DNA of 64,000 nt from Pseudomonas putida (GCF_002741075.1 NZ_CP016634.1:2588501-2652500); one strand, 5' to 3'. Positions 35,202 through 45,163 are shown, numbered from the stretch's first letter. The notes: a model not told the origin generated them from the sequence alone. Numbers and translations are program-made.

Positions 35202-35527
35202 GGCGGGAGTGTCCTGAAAGTGCAAGGTGAAAAACGAGACGCGCATCTTACCGGTCCCGGCGCCTGCGGCAAAGTTCCATACCGCAATCCCGCGCCGGAC
35301 GGGAGCTACAGCCGCCGCCGATCCGATTTTCGACAAAGCCGTCATTGACCATTGGCAGGTCGGGGAAAGTGGGTTAAGGTGGCGCCACTGTGCTGCACGT
35401 GACACCGAGAATCTCTGTTTGATGCACGATTCCTATCGGCCCATCGCTGAATTTTCCGCTCTCTTTGCACTCAGTCCCGGCCAGGGTGTTCCTGTGCCGA
35501 AATCTACTTTGTCCAAGGAGACATACC
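35202..35527 (+). promoter_or_regulatory. Divergent dcd / csp region with long csp leader
   Basis: These 326 bases separate dcd from the cold-shock gene and hold no gene. TTGACC at 35345-35350 could be a -35 element, but no convincing -10 is seen. The sequence from about 35380 to 35527 is T/C-rich and may be a long 5' leader, as is common for csp mRNAs. AAGGAG at 35515-35520 is the csp ribosome-binding site. Confidence 0.35.
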
Positions 35528-35740
35528 ATGTCCAACCGCCAATCCGGTACCGTCAAGTGGTTCAACGATGAGAAGGGCTACGGCTTCATCACCCCTCAGT
35601 CGGGTGACGACCTGTTCGTACACTTCAAGGCCATCCAGGCTGACGGCTTCAAAACCCTGAAAGAAGGCCAGGCTGTTACTTTCGTCGCTACCCGCGGCCA
35701 GAAAGGCATGCAGGCTGAAGAAGTTCGCATCGAAGGCTAA
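35528..35740 (+). CDS. Cold-shock domain protein (CspA family)
   Basis: 70 residues forming one OB-fold cold-shock domain. RNP1 is KGYGFITP (residues 17-24) and RNP2 is LFVHF (about 30-34), preceded by GTVKWFN. It binds single-stranded RNA and DNA and melts mRNA structure; several csp paralogues exist in Pseudomonas, so cold induction cannot be assumed. Strong AAGGAG before the start. It is monocistronic with its own terminator. Confidence 0.95.
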   Translation: MSNRQSGTVKWFNDEKGYGFITPQSGDDLFVHFKAIQADGFKTLKEGQAVTFVATRGQKGMQAEEVRIEG

Positions 35741-35757
35741 TCCTTCTTTCGCGCTTC

Positions 35758-35786
35758 AAAAAAACCCGCCAATTGGCGGGTTTTTT
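35758..35786 (+). terminator. Intrinsic terminator of csp
   Basis: AAAAACCCGCC and GGCGGGTTTTTT with an AATT loop. The A and T tracts on both sides would also stop apbC transcripts coming from the right. Confidence 0.9.
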
Positions 35787-35846
35787 ATGCCTGATCGATA
35801 GGTCCGTGCTGGGTTATCCGTGAAACAGACGACCCAGCCCTACGAA

Positions 35847-36941
35847 TCAGTCCTCGCTGACAGTGATGTTCGGCATCGCCGGCGCCGCAGCTGCCTGCAG
35901 CACGATCCGCGCGCCCACCTGGCGGGCCAGCTCTTGGTACACCATGGCGATCTGACTTTCCGGCTCGGCAATGGCGGTCGGCTTGCCGTTGTCGGCCTGT
36001 TCGCGGATCAGCATTGAAAGCGGCAGCGAGGCGAGCAGGTCGACGCCGTACTGGGCCGCCAGCTTCTCACCACCGCCCTCGCCGAACAGATGCTCGGCAT
36101 GACCGCAGTTCGAGCAGATGTGTACGGCCATGTTCTCCACCACGCCCAGCACCGGAATGTTGACCTTGCGGAACATCTCCACGCCCTTCTTCGCATCCAG
36201 CAGGGCCAGATCCTGCGGGGTGGTCACGATCACCGAACCTGCCACCGGCACTTTCTGCGCCAGGGTCAACTGGATGTCGCCGGTGCCAGGCGGCATGTCG
36301 ATCACCAGATAGTCCAGGTTGTCCCACGCCGTCTGGGTCACCAGTTGCAGCAGGGCTCCGGAGACCATCGGGCCGCGCCAGACCATCGGTGTGTTGTCAT
36401 CGGTGAGGAACGCCATCGACATGACTTCCACGCCATGAGCCTTGATTGGCACGAACCACTTCTGCTCGCGGATCTGCGGGCGGGTGCCCTCGGCAATACC
36501 GAACATGACGCCTTGGCTCGGACCATAGATATCGGCGTCCAGGATACCGACCCGGGCGCCTTCACGGGCCAGGGCCAAGGCCAGGTTGGCCGCAGTGGTG
36601 GACTTGCCCACCCCGCCCTTGCCCGAGGCCACAGCGATGATGTTCTTGACGTTGGCCATGGCCGGCACCTGGGCCTGCGCTTTGTGCGTCGCGACCACGC
36701 ACTCGATCGACACCTGCGCGGCAGTGACGCCGTCGAGGTTCTCGATGGCGGTGCCCAGCACCTGCGCCCAGCCATTCTTGAACAGCCCGGCCGCATAACC
36801 CAGCTGCAATTGCACACTGACCTGGCCACCCTGGATGTCGATGGCGCGCACGCAACCGGCGCTGACCGGATCCTGGTTCAAATAGGGGTCGGTGTACTGG
36901 CGAAGCACGCCTTCGACGGCGGCACGTGTGACGGCACTCAT
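35847..36941 (-). CDS. apbC: Mrp/NBP35-type iron-sulfur carrier ATPase
   Basis: 364 residues from ATG 36941, which has GGGAG five bases upstream; an ATG 12 bases earlier is weaker. An N-terminal MIP18-like domain (1-90) precedes the deviant Walker A loop ASGKGGVGKSTTAANLALAL (about residue 107). The Walker B region is DYLVIDMPPGTGD, and the bridging cluster cysteines are in HICSNCGHAEHLFGEGG. It assembles and transfers Fe-S clusters in the cytosol. It is divergent from metG with 160 bases between. Confidence 0.95.
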   Translation of the reverse strand: MSAVTRAAVEGVLRQYTDPYLNQDPVSAGCVRAIDIQGGQVSVQLQLGYAAGLFKNGWAQVLGTAIENLDGVTAAQVSIECVVATHKAQAQVPAMANVKNIIAVASGKGGVGKSTTAANLALALAREGARVGILDADIYGPSQGVMFGIAEGTRPQIREQKWFVPIKAHGVEVMSMAFLTDDNTPMVWRGPMVSGALLQLVTQTAWDNLDYLVIDMPPGTGDIQLTLAQKVPVAGSVIVTTPQDLALLDAKKGVEMFRKVNIPVLGVVENMAVHICSNCGHAEHLFGEGGGEKLAAQYGVDLLASLPLSMLIREQADNGKPTAIAEPESQIAMVYQELARQVGARIVLQAAAAPAMPNITVSED

Positions 36942-37101
36942 GGAGGCTCCCATTGGCAGGCTGTAGATCGAACAGGTGCCTATGCTAACCCGTCAATCGT
37001 CAGCAGATGCGTCCTTGGGGTGAAATATATTCGTGAGCCCTTTATAGTTGCCGATCATCTTTATTTTCCATCCTGTCGCCAGATTAAGTAGCCGAGCCAC
37101 C

Positions 37102-39141
37102 ATGTCCGAGCCACGCCAGATTCTCGTCACCAGCGCCCTGCCCTATGCCAACGGTTCAATCCACCTTGGCCATATGCTCGAGTACATCCAGACGGACATG
37201 TGGGTTCGCTTCCAGAAACTGCGCGGCAACCAGTGCATCTATGTCTGCGCCGACGACGCCCACGGCTCGGCCATCATGCTGCGCGCCGAAAAGGAAGGCA
37301 TCACGCCCGAACAGCTGATCGCCAATGTCCAGGCCGAGCACAGCAGCGACTTCGCCGACTTTCTGGTCGACTTCGACAATTTCCACTCGACCCACTGCGA
37401 AGAAAACCGCGAGCTGTCGAGCCTGATCTACACCCGCCTGCGCGACGCCGGCCACATCGCCACCCGTTCGGTCACCCAGTATTACGACCCCGAAAAGGGC
37501 ATGTTCCTGGCCGACCGCTTCATCAAGGGCACCTGCCCCAAGTGCGCGGCTGAAGACCAGTACGGCGACAACTGCGAAAAATGCGGTGCCACCTACGCGC
37601 CCACCGAGCTGAAGAATCCGAAATCAGCCATCTCCGGCGCCACCCCGGAGCTGCGCGACTCCCAGCACTTCTTCTTCAAGCTCCCGGATTTCCAGGCCAT
37701 GCTGCAGCAGTGGACCCGCAGCGGCACCCTGCAGGAAGCCGTCTCGAACAAACTCGCCGAGTGGCTGGATTCGGGCCTCCAGGAATGGGACATCTCCCGT
37801 GATGCGCCGTACTTCGGTTTCGAGATTCCAGGCGAGCCAGGCAAGTACTTCTACGTCTGGCTGGACGCCCCGATCGGCTACATGGCCAGCTTCAAGAACC
37901 TCTGCGCGCGTCGTCCAGAGCTGGACTTCGATGCATTCTGGAAAGAAGACTCCAAAGCCGAGCTGTACCACTTCATCGGCAAGGACATCGTCAACTTCCA
38001 CGCCCTGTTCTGGCCGGCCATGCTCGAAGGTTCGGGCTTCCGTAAGCCGACCGGCATCAACGTGCACGGCTACCTGACCGTCAACGGTGCCAAGATGTCC
38101 AAGTCGCGCGGCACCTTCATCAAGGCGCGCACCTACCTGGACCACCTGGGCCCCGAGTACCTGCGCTACTACTACGCCTCCAAACTGGGCCGTGGCGTCG
38201 ACGACCTGGACCTGAACCTCGATGACTTCGTGCAAAAGGTCAACTCCGACCTGGTCGGCAAGGTAGTCAACATCGCCAGCCGCTGCGCAGGCTTCGTGCA
38301 CAAGGGCAACGAGGGCGTCCTGGTCGCCGGCGACGCCGCCCCCGAGCTGAGCGAGGCCTTCCTCGCCGCCGCGCCGTCGATTGCCGAAGCCTACGAGAAC
38401 CGTGACTTCTCCCGCGCCATGCGTGAAATCATGGCCCTGGCCGACCGCGCCAACGCCTGGATCGCCGACAAGGCCCCGTGGTCCCTGGCCAAGCAGGAAG
38501 GCAAGCAGGACGAAGTCCAGGCGATCTGCGCCCAGGGTATCAACCTGTTCCGCCAGCTGGTGATCTTCCTCAAGCCGGTACTGCCGCTGCTGGCCGCCGA
38601 CGCCGAGGCCTTCCTCAACGTCGCGCCACTGACCTGGAACGATCACCTGTCACGCCTGGAAAACCACACGCTCAACCCATTCAAGGCGCTGATGAGCCGT
38701 ATCGAGCCTGCCAAGGTCGAGGCCATGGTCGCCGCCAGCAAGGAAGACCTGGCCGCCGCCCAATCCACCGTCCCGGCAGGCAACGGCGAGCTGACCAAGG
38801 ACCCGCTGTCGCCAGAGGTCGAGTTCGACACTTTTGCCGCGGTCGACCTGCGCGTAGCGCTGATCGTCAAGGCCGAAGCCGTGGAAGGGGCCGATAAGCT
38901 CCTGCGCCTGACCCTGGATATCGGCGACGAGCGTCGCAACGTATTCTCCGGCATCAAATCGGCCTACCCTGACCCGGCCAAGCTCGAAGGCCGTCTGACC
39001 ATGATGGTCGCCAACCTCAAGCCACGCAAAATGCGCTTCGGCGTGTCCGAGGGCATGGTCATGGCAGCCGGCCCCGGCGGCGATGAGATCTACCTGCTCA
39101 GCCCCGACAGCGGCGCCAAACCAGGCCAGCGCATCAAGTAA
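37102..39141 (+). CDS. metG: Methionyl-tRNA synthetase
   Basis: 679 residues from ATG 37102 ([18 protein letters not shown]), close to the E. coli length of 677. It charges tRNA-Met. The HIGH motif is in GSIHLGHML, zinc-binding cysteines in [18 protein letters not shown], and KMSKSRGTF is the second ATP motif. The C-terminal 110 residues form a Trbp111-like tRNA-binding dimerisation domain ([19 protein letters not shown]). A perfect hairpin follows the stop. Confidence 0.97.
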   Translation: MSEPRQILVTSALPYANGSIHLGHMLEYIQTDMWVRFQKLRGNQCIYVCADDAHGSAIMLRAEKEGITPEQLIANVQAEHSSDFADFLVDFDNFHSTHCEENRELSSLIYTRLRDAGHIATRSVTQYYDPEKGMFLADRFIKGTCPKCAAEDQYGDNCEKCGATYAPTELKNPKSAISGATPELRDSQHFFFKLPDFQAMLQQWTRSGTLQEAVSNKLAEWLDSGLQEWDISRDAPYFGFEIPGEPGKYFYVWLDAPIGYMASFKNLCARRPELDFDAFWKEDSKAELYHFIGKDIVNFHALFWPAMLEGSGFRKPTGINVHGYLTVNGAKMSKSRGTFIKARTYLDHLGPEYLRYYYASKLGRGVDDLDLNLDDFVQKVNSDLVGKVVNIASRCAGFVHKGNEGVLVAGDAAPELSEAFLAAAPSIAEAYENRDFSRAMREIMALADRANAWIADKAPWSLAKQEGKQDEVQAICAQGINLFRQLVIFLKPVLPLLAADAEAFLNVAPLTWNDHLSRLENHTLNPFKALMSRIEPAKVEAMVAASKEDLAAAQSTVPAGNGELTKDPLSPEVEFDTFAAVDLRVALIVKAEAVEGADKLLRLTLDIGDERRNVFSGIKSAYPDPAKLEGRLTMMVANLKPRKMRFGVSEGMVMAAGPGGDEIYLLSPDSGAKPGQRIK

Positions 39142-39151
39142 GCGTCCTTCT

Positions 39152-39172
39152 GCCCCGGCCTAGCGCCGGGGC
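39152..39172 (+). terminator. Hairpin after metG
   Basis: GCCCCGGC and GCCGGGGC form an 8-bp perfect stem with a 5-base loop, followed by only three T. It probably ends metG transcripts before the rnf-like cluster. Confidence 0.65.
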
Positions 39173-39230
39173 ATTTCCATCCCCTGCCGCCTACCGGATA
39201 ATGACGGCAGCCCCGGCCATCGGCATCCCC

Positions 39231-39779
39231 ATGAACGACTACGTCCTGGTTCTGGTCAGCGCTGCGCTGGTCAATCACCTGATCCTGCACCGGGCGCCGG
39301 TTTCCCGCCTGCGGATCCACGTGCTCGGCGCATCCACAGCCTTGCTCACGCTGCTGGGCCTGCCGCTTGGAAAGCTGTTGTACGATCAGGTGTGGATGAC
39401 GTTGGGCCTGCAGGACATGCAATTGTTCCTGTTCCTGCCGCTGTTGGCGTTACTGGCCTGGACTCTGGCGTATGCACTCAAGCGGGTGCAGCCCACCTGG
39501 CCATTGGAGGGCTTGCCACTATGGCTGCTCTGCAACAGCCTGGTGCTAGGCTTCCTGCTACAGGTCACCCAGACGAATGATCGATGGCTGGCCGTGTGGG
39601 GCTGGAGCCTGATCGGCGGATTGGGCTTCTGGCTGGCCCTGGCATTGTTCGATGACCTGCGCCAGCGCAGCGATCATCCAGACATCCCCAGCGCCTTGCG
39701 TGGCCTTCCAATCGAACTGGTCGGCGCCGGCGTGATGGCCATGGCGTTTTCCGGCTTCAACGGATTATTTACACAATGA
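39231..39779 (+). CDS. RnfA-like membrane subunit, divergent
   Basis: 182 residues with six hydrophobic helices. The N-terminus ([19 protein letters not shown]) and length parallel RnfA/RsxA (193), and the gene sits first in an rnf-type order. In RnfA a Cys in the first half (GLCP region) and one in TTNC of the second half hold an intramembrane [2Fe-2S] cluster with RnfE. Here the first is absent (HRAPVSRLR) and only [12 protein letters not shown] keeps the second. ATG 39231 is preferred over a start 30 bases earlier. The stop overlaps rnfB by four bases. Confidence 0.7.
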   Translation: MNDYVLVLVSAALVNHLILHRAPVSRLRIHVLGASTALLTLLGLPLGKLLYDQVWMTLGLQDMQLFLFLPLLALLAWTLAYALKRVQPTWPLEGLPLWLLCNSLVLGFLLQVTQTNDRWLAVWGWSLIGGLGFWLALALFDDLRQRSDHPDIPSALRGLPIELVGAGVMAMAFSGFNGLFTQ

Positions 39780-40621
39780 GTCTGATTCAACGCATCGACG
39801 CCCTGCTGCCGCAAACCCAATGTGGCAAATGCGGCCACAATGGCTGTCGACCCTATGCCCAAGGGCTGGCTGCGGGCGAAGCGATCAACAAATGCCCACC
39901 GGGTGGCGAAGAAACCATCGCCGCCCTCGCCGACTTGCTCAAAGTACCCGTCATCGCCCTGGACACCGAGCGCGGCAGTGCACCACCCCAGGTCGCGTTC
40001 ATTCGCGAGGCCGAGTGCATCGGATGTACCAAATGCATCCAAGCGTGCCCGGTGGATGCCATTGTCGGCGCCGCCAAACTGATGCACACGGTCATCGCCA
40101 GCGAATGCACCGGCTGCGACCTGTGTCTGGCGCCCTGCCCGGTCGATTGCATCGACCTGCTACCCCTGCCGAACAAGATCGTACCGATCGTCGGCGGCTT
40201 GGCCCACACTGCTGAAGAGCTCGATGCCCGCGCCAAACGTCGCGACCACGCCCGTCATCGCCACGAACAACGCAATACCCGACTGCAGCGCGATGAAGCG
40301 CGCCGCCAGGCTGAGCGTCTCGCGCGCAGTCCACGGACCGCAAGCACTCAGACAGCCAGCACCGAGGCAGCGCCCGATCCGATCAAGGCCGCTATCGAAC
40401 GGGTCAAGGCGCAAAAAGCTGCCAGCAACGACGCTGCGCTCAAGCAGGCCAAGATCGCGGCCGCCATGAGCCGCACGCAACTGAACAAAGCCCGCAGTGC
40501 CTTCGGCGCCACACCGAACGAGGCGCAGCTTGCCCAGTTACAGCTGCTGGAAAAAGCAGCCACAGACGCCCAACAGCACCTCGATGCCCTCCAAGCCGGG
40601 GCGGATCATGTCCGCGCCTGA
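39776..40621 (+). CDS. rnfB: RnfB-type ferredoxin subunit without membrane anchor
   Basis: 281 residues. The N-terminal cluster motif CGKCGHNGC...C (residues 16-41) is followed by two [4Fe-4S] ferredoxin motifs ([12 protein letters not shown] and [12 protein letters not shown], about 82-125) and a long Ala/Lys/Gln-rich helical tail (170-281). Typical RnfB has an N-terminal transmembrane helix before [12 protein letters not shown]; here the protein starts at [16 protein letters not shown], so the anchor is missing. It should transfer electrons within an Rnf-type membrane complex. It overlaps the genes on both sides (4 and 14 bases). Confidence 0.9.
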   Translation: MSLIQRIDALLPQTQCGKCGHNGCRPYAQGLAAGEAINKCPPGGEETIAALADLLKVPVIALDTERGSAPPQVAFIREAECIGCTKCIQACPVDAIVGAAKLMHTVIASECTGCDLCLAPCPVDCIDLLPLPNKIVPIVGGLAHTAEELDARAKRRDHARHRHEQRNTRLQRDEARRQAERLARSPRTASTQTASTEAAPDPIKAAIERVKAQKAASNDAALKQAKIAAAMSRTQLNKARSAFGATPNEAQLAQLQLLEKAATDAQQHLDALQAGADHVRA

Positions 40622-41579
40622 TCCACGCTTGCAAAGCACCATGGGCCAGGTGCTGCTGGCTTGTGTGCCTGGCCTGCTGGGATTGCTTTGGCTGCACGGC
40701 TGGGGGGTATTGTTCAACTTGCTGTTCTGCGCAAGTACCGCGCTGGCCTGCGAAGCGCTGCTCCTGGGCCTACGCGGCCATCCTCCACAACCGGCGCTGG
40801 CCGATGGCAGCGCCTTGGTGACCGCCGTGCTACTGGCCGCCGCACTCCCCCCCCATGCCCCCTGGTGGTTGCCGGTCATCGCCACGAGCGTCGCCATCGG
40901 CATCGGCAAACAGGCTTTTGGCGGCGTCGGCCGCAACCTCTTCAACCCCGCGATGGTCGGTTATGCCTTCGTGCTCCTGAGCTTCCCGTTGCAGATGAAC
41001 CAATGGCCGGGCCAATCGCCTGGGCTCATGGAAAGCCTACACGGACTTTGGGCCCGCAGCGGACAAATCGACGCTTGGGCTACCCCGACGGTACTCGATG
41101 GCCTGCGCCACAATCGAAGCCTGACCCTCGACGAACTGTTCGCCCAGCACCCAGGGTTCGGCGCGGTCGGGGGGCGAGGCAGTGAATGGGTGAATGCTGG
41201 GTTCCTAGTGGGCGGGCTATTCCTGCTTCAGCGCAAGATCATCAGCTGGCACGCGCCGGCCGGCTTGCTCGCCGGCTTGTTCCTGTTCAGTCTGCTGTGC
41301 TGGAACGGTTCGGGCTCCGACTCCAATGGCTCGCCCCTGCTGCATTTGTTTTCCGGCTCGACCATGCTGGCCGCGTTCTTCATCGCCACTGAGCCTGTGT
41401 CCGGCCCCAAGAGTGCTCAGGCCCGGCTGCTGTTCGGTTTCGGCACGGGCTTGCTCATCTATCTGATCCGAACCTGGGGGAGCTACCCCGACGGAACGGC
41501 GTTCGCCATCTTGCTGATGAACCTTGCCGTGCCGGGTCTGGAGCGATACGCCGCACGCCGCACGCAGGCCGCGCCATGA
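40608..41579 (+). CDS. rnfD: RnfD-like flavin subunit
   Basis: A 323-residue membrane protein with about nine hydrophobic segments. Family landmarks are [22 protein letters not shown] and, after a periplasmic loop, [13 protein letters not shown], which occupies the place of the covalent FMN Thr. [13 protein letters not shown] and [19 protein letters not shown] close the fold. It is close to the usual 350 residues. Its ATG lies inside the rnfB end, leaving no room for rnfC between them. Confidence 0.85.
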   Translation: MSAPDPRLQSTMGQVLLACVPGLLGLLWLHGWGVLFNLLFCASTALACEALLLGLRGHPPQPALADGSALVTAVLLAAALPPHAPWWLPVIATSVAIGIGKQAFGGVGRNLFNPAMVGYAFVLLSFPLQMNQWPGQSPGLMESLHGLWARSGQIDAWATPTVLDGLRHNRSLTLDELFAQHPGFGAVGGRGSEWVNAGFLVGGLFLLQRKIISWHAPAGLLAGLFLFSLLCWNGSGSDSNGSPLLHLFSGSTMLAAFFIATEPVSGPKSAQARLLFGFGTGLLIYLIRTWGSYPDGTAFAILLMNLAVPGLERYAARRTQAAP

Positions 41580-42178
41580 ACCGCACAGCGCGTGCTGTTC
41601 TGTTGGTGACCGTCGTTGGCGCACTGTCACTGGCCGTGACACTGATCTGGCGACACTGGACGCTCTCGCCGATCCTGCAAGCCGAGCAACAACTGCAAAC
41701 CCGTCAATGGCTTTCAGTGCTTCCTGACAGCAGCTACGACAACCAGCCCCTGCAAGCGCCCCTGGCCCTGCGCGATGCCCGCCTGCCCCATAGCGAATTG
41801 CTCGCCGGCTACCGTGCCACACTGGGAGGAAGGCCGAGCGCCATCTTGCTGCGCAGTCAGGTTCAGGGCTATGCCGGCCCGATAGTCCTGGCGATCGCAA
41901 TCACTCCCGATGGGCGCCTGCTGGGCATCCAGGTACTCGAACAACAGGAAAGCCCAGGTCTGGGGGCCCGCTTGATCGACCCTGGTGTGAACTGGTTGGC
42001 GCAATTTGCGGGTCACACCCCGACCAGCAGATGGGCGCTGAAGCGCGATCAAGGGGATTTCGACCAACTGGCGGGTGCCACCGTCACCTCACGAGCAGTG
42101 ATCGACGCATTGCAGGACGCCTTGCGCTATTTCGACACACATCGCACTGCCCTGCTGGAGGCGCGTGATCATGACTAG
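41576..42178 (+). CDS. rnfG: RnfG-like FMN-binding subunit
   Basis: 200 residues. One N-terminal membrane helix (ARAVLLVTVVGALSLAVTLI) and a periplasmic FMN-binding domain: YAGPIVLAIAITPDGRLLGIQVLEQQESPGLGARL and the flavinylation motif LAGATVTS, with Thr 169 as the expected covalent site. The flavin transferase ApbE is not encoded in the window. Coupled by four-base overlap to rnfD and by eight bases to the next gene. Confidence 0.9.
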   Translation: MNRTARAVLLVTVVGALSLAVTLIWRHWTLSPILQAEQQLQTRQWLSVLPDSSYDNQPLQAPLALRDARLPHSELLAGYRATLGGRPSAILLRSQVQGYAGPIVLAIAITPDGRLLGIQVLEQQESPGLGARLIDPGVNWLAQFAGHTPTSRWALKRDQGDFDQLAGATVTSRAVIDALQDALRYFDTHRTALLEARDHD

Positions 42179-42695
42179 GTTCGGGCTACTGGGGGTGAGC
42201 GCGATATCGTTGATCGGCGCGACCTCGACATTGGCACAAGGGGTGATGATCGGCCTGTGCGCGGCGGTGATCATGATCATCCATCAGGCCTTGATGACAC
42301 CACTGCGCAAGACGTTGGCTGATACGCCTCGCTTGCTGGCCAGCCTGCTGCTGCTCGCCGGCCTGGCCAGTTGCCTGCAATTGGGCTTGAACGCTTGGTC
42401 GCTACCCTTGGCCCTGACGCTCGGCCATTACCCGGCCTTGTTGAGCATGCAGAGTCTGGCTGTGGACCACCTGCTGCCCACGACGGGGCGCTGGCGCCAT
42501 CTCACTGTTTATATGGTCACCCTGTTGATGCTATGCGCACTGCTTGGCGGCTGTCGTCAATGGCTGGCAAGCGGGCCAGGCATCCACCTGGCGAGCCTTG
42601 CGCCAGGGGGGGTGATGCTGCTTGGCTTACTGCTGGCCCTGTACAATCGCCTACGTCCGGGGGCTGCCCCCTCACGCCGTCAAGGAAGCCTTTGA
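42171..42695 (+). CDS. RnfE-like membrane subunit, shortened
   Basis: 174 residues with about five hydrophobic helices. It occupies the rnfE position before nth. Normal RnfE has about 230 residues and a pair of cysteines that share the [2Fe-2S] cluster with RnfA. Here the second-half motif (TNC) is replaced by LLSMQSLAVDH, although GLCAAVIM supplies one Cys in the first half. Assignment rests on position and hydrophobic layout more than on identity. ATG 42171 is taken; a GTG six bases earlier is possible. Confidence 0.6.
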   Translation: MTRFGLLGVSAISLIGATSTLAQGVMIGLCAAVIMIIHQALMTPLRKTLADTPRLLASLLLLAGLASCLQLGLNAWSLPLALTLGHYPALLSMQSLAVDHLLPTTGRWRHLTVYMVTLLMLCALLGGCRQWLASGPGIHLASLAPGGVMLLGLLLALYNRLRPGAAPSRRQGSL

Positions 42696-42699
42696 GCCC

Positions 42700-43338
42700 A
42701 TGAATGCCGCCAAACGCCTCGAGATCTTTCGCAGGCTGCACGAAGACAATCCCGATCCGAAAACCGAACTGGCCTACACCACGCCTTTCGAACTGTTGAT
42801 TGCTGTGATCCTTTCCGCCCAGGCGACGGACGTCGGCGTCAACAAAGCCACTGCTCGACTGTATCCAGTTGCCAACACCCCAGAGGCTATCTATGCCTTG
42901 GGCGTCGAAGGGTTAAGCGAATACATCAAGACCATCGGCCTCTATAACAGCAAGGCCAAGAACGTCATCGAAACCTGTCGTTTGCTGATTGAACATCACG
43001 GCAGCGAAGTGCCACAGACCCGCGAAGCCCTGGAAGCATTGCCTGGCGTAGGTCGCAAAACCGCGAACGTCGTACTCAACACCGCCTTCCGTCAGCCCGC
43101 CATGGCAGTCGACACGCATATTTTCCGTGTCAGCAACCGCACCGGAATCGCCCCTGGAAAGACCGTGCTGGAAGTGGAAAAGAAACTGATGAAGTTCGTG
43201 CCTCGAGACTATCTGCTCGACGCCCACCACTGGCTCATCCTCCATGGACGCTATGTCTGCCAGGCACGCAAGCCTCGCTGCGCAAGCTGTCGGATCGAGG
43301 ATTTATGCGAGTACAAGCACAAGACTTCGGACGATTGA
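42700..43338 (+). CDS. nth: Endonuclease III
   Basis: 212 residues, as in E. coli (211). It is a bifunctional DNA glycosylase/AP lyase that removes oxidised pyrimidines. The helix-hairpin-helix has the catalytic Lys in LPGVGRKTANVVL, the catalytic Asp is in MAVDTHIFRVSNR, and the [4Fe-4S] ligands are CQARKPRCASCRIEDLC. It lies four bases after the RnfE-like gene, the arrangement seen after rnf in many gammaproteobacteria. Confidence 0.97.
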   Translation: MNAAKRLEIFRRLHEDNPDPKTELAYTTPFELLIAVILSAQATDVGVNKATARLYPVANTPEAIYALGVEGLSEYIKTIGLYNSKAKNVIETCRLLIEHHGSEVPQTREALEALPGVGRKTANVVLNTAFRQPAMAVDTHIFRVSNRTGIAPGKTVLEVEKKLMKFVPRDYLLDAHHWLILHGRYVCQARKPRCASCRIEDLCEYKHKTSDD

Positions 43339-43442
43339 TGCAATAGTAAGAAATGGTTGTATACGATTGAAAAAATCTTTTTTACCGGAATCAGGTTTCT
43401 CGCTATAAGGACGGCCAAAGGCCCCTTGGCTTGGAGTAACTC

Positions 43443-43619
43443 ATGAGTACCGATAAAGACGAGCTGTCGATCGACGACGAATTTTCCACCTCGGAAGACG
43501 ACGCAGAGCCTCAGGTGGAACCTGCAAAGACCAATTTGAGCAAACGCCGCACCATCGACAACCTTCTCGAGGAGCGGCGCCTGCAAAAGCAACTTGCCGA
43601 CTTTGACTACGACCTGTGA
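43443..43619 (+). CDS. Small acidic protein, PA3496 family
   Basis: 58 residues from ATG 43443 after TTGGAGTAACTC. The N-terminal half is acidic (DKDELSIDDEFSTSEDDAEP) and the C-terminal half a charged helix (KRRTIDNLLEERRLQKQLADFDYDL). A small gene directly after nth in P. aeruginosa is PA3496, named as a putative envelope integrity protein, and this one matches its position and size. No signal peptide or membrane segment is seen. Confidence 0.7.
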   Translation: MSTDKDELSIDDEFSTSEDDAEPQVEPAKTNLSKRRTIDNLLEERRLQKQLADFDYDL

Positions 43620-43662
43620 CGGGGCGAGCGTCCTTATAGCCTCCACACGGAGGCTTTATGCT

Positions 43663-44295
43663 TCAGGGGCGGGACAAGCCATGGCGTTGGGCGAGTTCGA
43701 TGAGATCGACCAGCGAATGGGCATTGAGCTTGAGCAATAGACGTGTCTTGTAGGTGCTCACCGTCTTGTTGCTAAGGAACATGCTGTCGGCGATTTCCTT
43801 GTTGCTCTTGCCGCTGGCCAGCTCCTTCAACACCATCACCTCTCTGCCGGAGAGACGCTGGACCATCTCCTCCTCACTACCGCCTTTCACGCACCCCCGA
43901 GTCTTGTGCAGCGCCTGATTGGGGAAATAGCTGTATCCAGACAGCACCGCCTTGATCGCACTGAGCAACTCGGTCAGGTCTTGCTGCTTGCACACATACC
44001 CAGCAGCACCGGCCTGCATGCAACGCATCGAAAAATGCCCCGCCGCCTGCGAGGTGAGCACTAGCACTTTGCTGCCTGGGCTGATGCATGCCATCCGGGC
44101 AATGACCTCCAGGCCATCAAGCTTCGGAATACCGATATCCAGTATCACGATGTCCGGAAGATGTTCCCGGATCAATTGCAAGGCATCCACACCATTGTCG
44201 GTTTCCGCCACCACCTCGTATCCATGCCGCTCCATCAGCATGCGTACGGCAAGACGAATTACCGGATGATCATCCACAATAAGCACTTTATTCAT
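43663..44295 (-). CDS. LuxR/NarL-type response regulator
   Basis: 210 residues. The receiver domain has DDHP at 8-11, the phosphoacceptor Asp in IVILDIGIPKLDG and the conserved Lys in GYVCKQQDLTEL. The C-terminal LuxR-type HTH is LSGREVMVLKELASGKSNKEIADSMFLSNKTVSTYKTRLLLKL. It resembles the BvgA/EvgA/RocA group, regulators usually paired with hybrid sensor kinases. No kinase is encoded nearby, so it is an orphan here. The 357 bases upstream are AT-rich. Confidence 0.9.
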   Translation of the reverse strand: MNKVLIVDDHPVIRLAVRMLMERHGYEVVAETDNGVDALQLIREHLPDIVILDIGIPKLDGLEVIARMACISPGSKVLVLTSQAAGHFSMRCMQAGAAGYVCKQQDLTELLSAIKAVLSGYSYFPNQALHKTRGCVKGGSEEEMVQRLSGREVMVLKELASGKSNKEIADSMFLSNKTVSTYKTRLLLKLNAHSLVDLIELAQRHGLSRP

Positions 44296-44652
44296 GCGGC
44301 ATCCATTGATTCACTATTACAACTCCAAAGCAGTACGATAACCGAGCTGACCGCCTTATGGCGCAGCGAATTGCCGCCCATTACCAAGCAGAGAGAGCCC
44401 CTACATAAATTAAAGAATTTTCCTACAAACTAGTTACTTCGAACTTCTGGCAGCAAGGCACCGCCTATAAACCTAACAACAAGCAATATAAAACCCCACA
44501 ACCATAACGCTTTTGACTTGAAGGAATTCTCTATTCCTGCGGGTAACTTTAGAGAGTTCGACGAACACAAAGCGTTGCGCACTCCACGGGAAACAGCTCT
44601 ATCTTTTCATCTGCCTCGAATCAGGCGAGAGATAGGTAAATATTCGTGGGCC
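44296..44652. promoter_or_regulatory. AT-rich intergenic region upstream of the response regulator
   Basis: This stretch is clearly more AT-rich than its surroundings, especially 44400-44530. No RNA gene or clear promoter is identified. A TTG at 44518 opens a frame continuous with the next gene (adding 45 residues), which is a less likely start. Confidence 0.4.
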
Positions 44653-45150
44653 ATGACCATGCAAACCGACTCCATCAGCCCTTTGGCAATCATCGCCATC
44701 TTCGCGGGCATCATCGAAGCCTCTGCGCTAGCAACGCTGCCGTTTCTCAGTGACAACAGCCAGGAAATCTACACATGGTTCCTAGTGGGCTTTCCCTTCT
44801 TCCTGACCATGTTGTTTTTCCTGACCTTGAACTTCAATAATCAATCTCTGTACCAGCCCCCTCAGCCGGAGGCCGTGGAAAAGACCGACACACACACTTC
44901 TCTTGCCCGAGTGCCTGAAAACGTCTTATCAGAACGATCCTGCCCAGCAACACCAGTGCCAGTACAGACCCTGAGCATCACCCTTTCCGGCCCAGACACG
45001 CGCAAGATCATCGAAACCCATATTCTGCACGCCCTCACCGAGGCCCATGCCCTCCCCCGCAGCTGGGTTCTCGAAAACCTCGATACCCGTGTTCGCATCC
45101 ATCTCTCGGTCAGCGCCCTGGACACTGACGAAAAACGTGATCCTTCCTGA
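44653..45150 (+). CDS. Two-helix membrane protein of unknown function
   Basis: 165 residues from ATG 44653 (MTMQTDSISPLAII). Two hydrophobic helices (PLAIIAIFAGIIEASALATL and WFLVGFPFFLTMLFFLTLNF) lie at about residues 9-65. A cytosolic or periplasmic domain of about 100 residues follows, containing VQTLSITLSGPDTRKIIETHIL and RVRIHLSVSALD. I do not recognise the family. The start is uncertain: TTG 44518 gives 210 residues with an N-terminal extension lacking family features. It shares a terminator with argG. Confidence 0.6.
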   Translation: MTMQTDSISPLAIIAIFAGIIEASALATLPFLSDNSQEIYTWFLVGFPFFLTMLFFLTLNFNNQSLYQPPQPEAVEKTDTHTSLARVPENVLSERSCPATPVPVQTLSITLSGPDTRKIIETHILHALTEAHALPRSWVLENLDTRVRIHLSVSALDTDEKRDPS

Positions 45151-45163
45151 AATCCAGGCAAAA

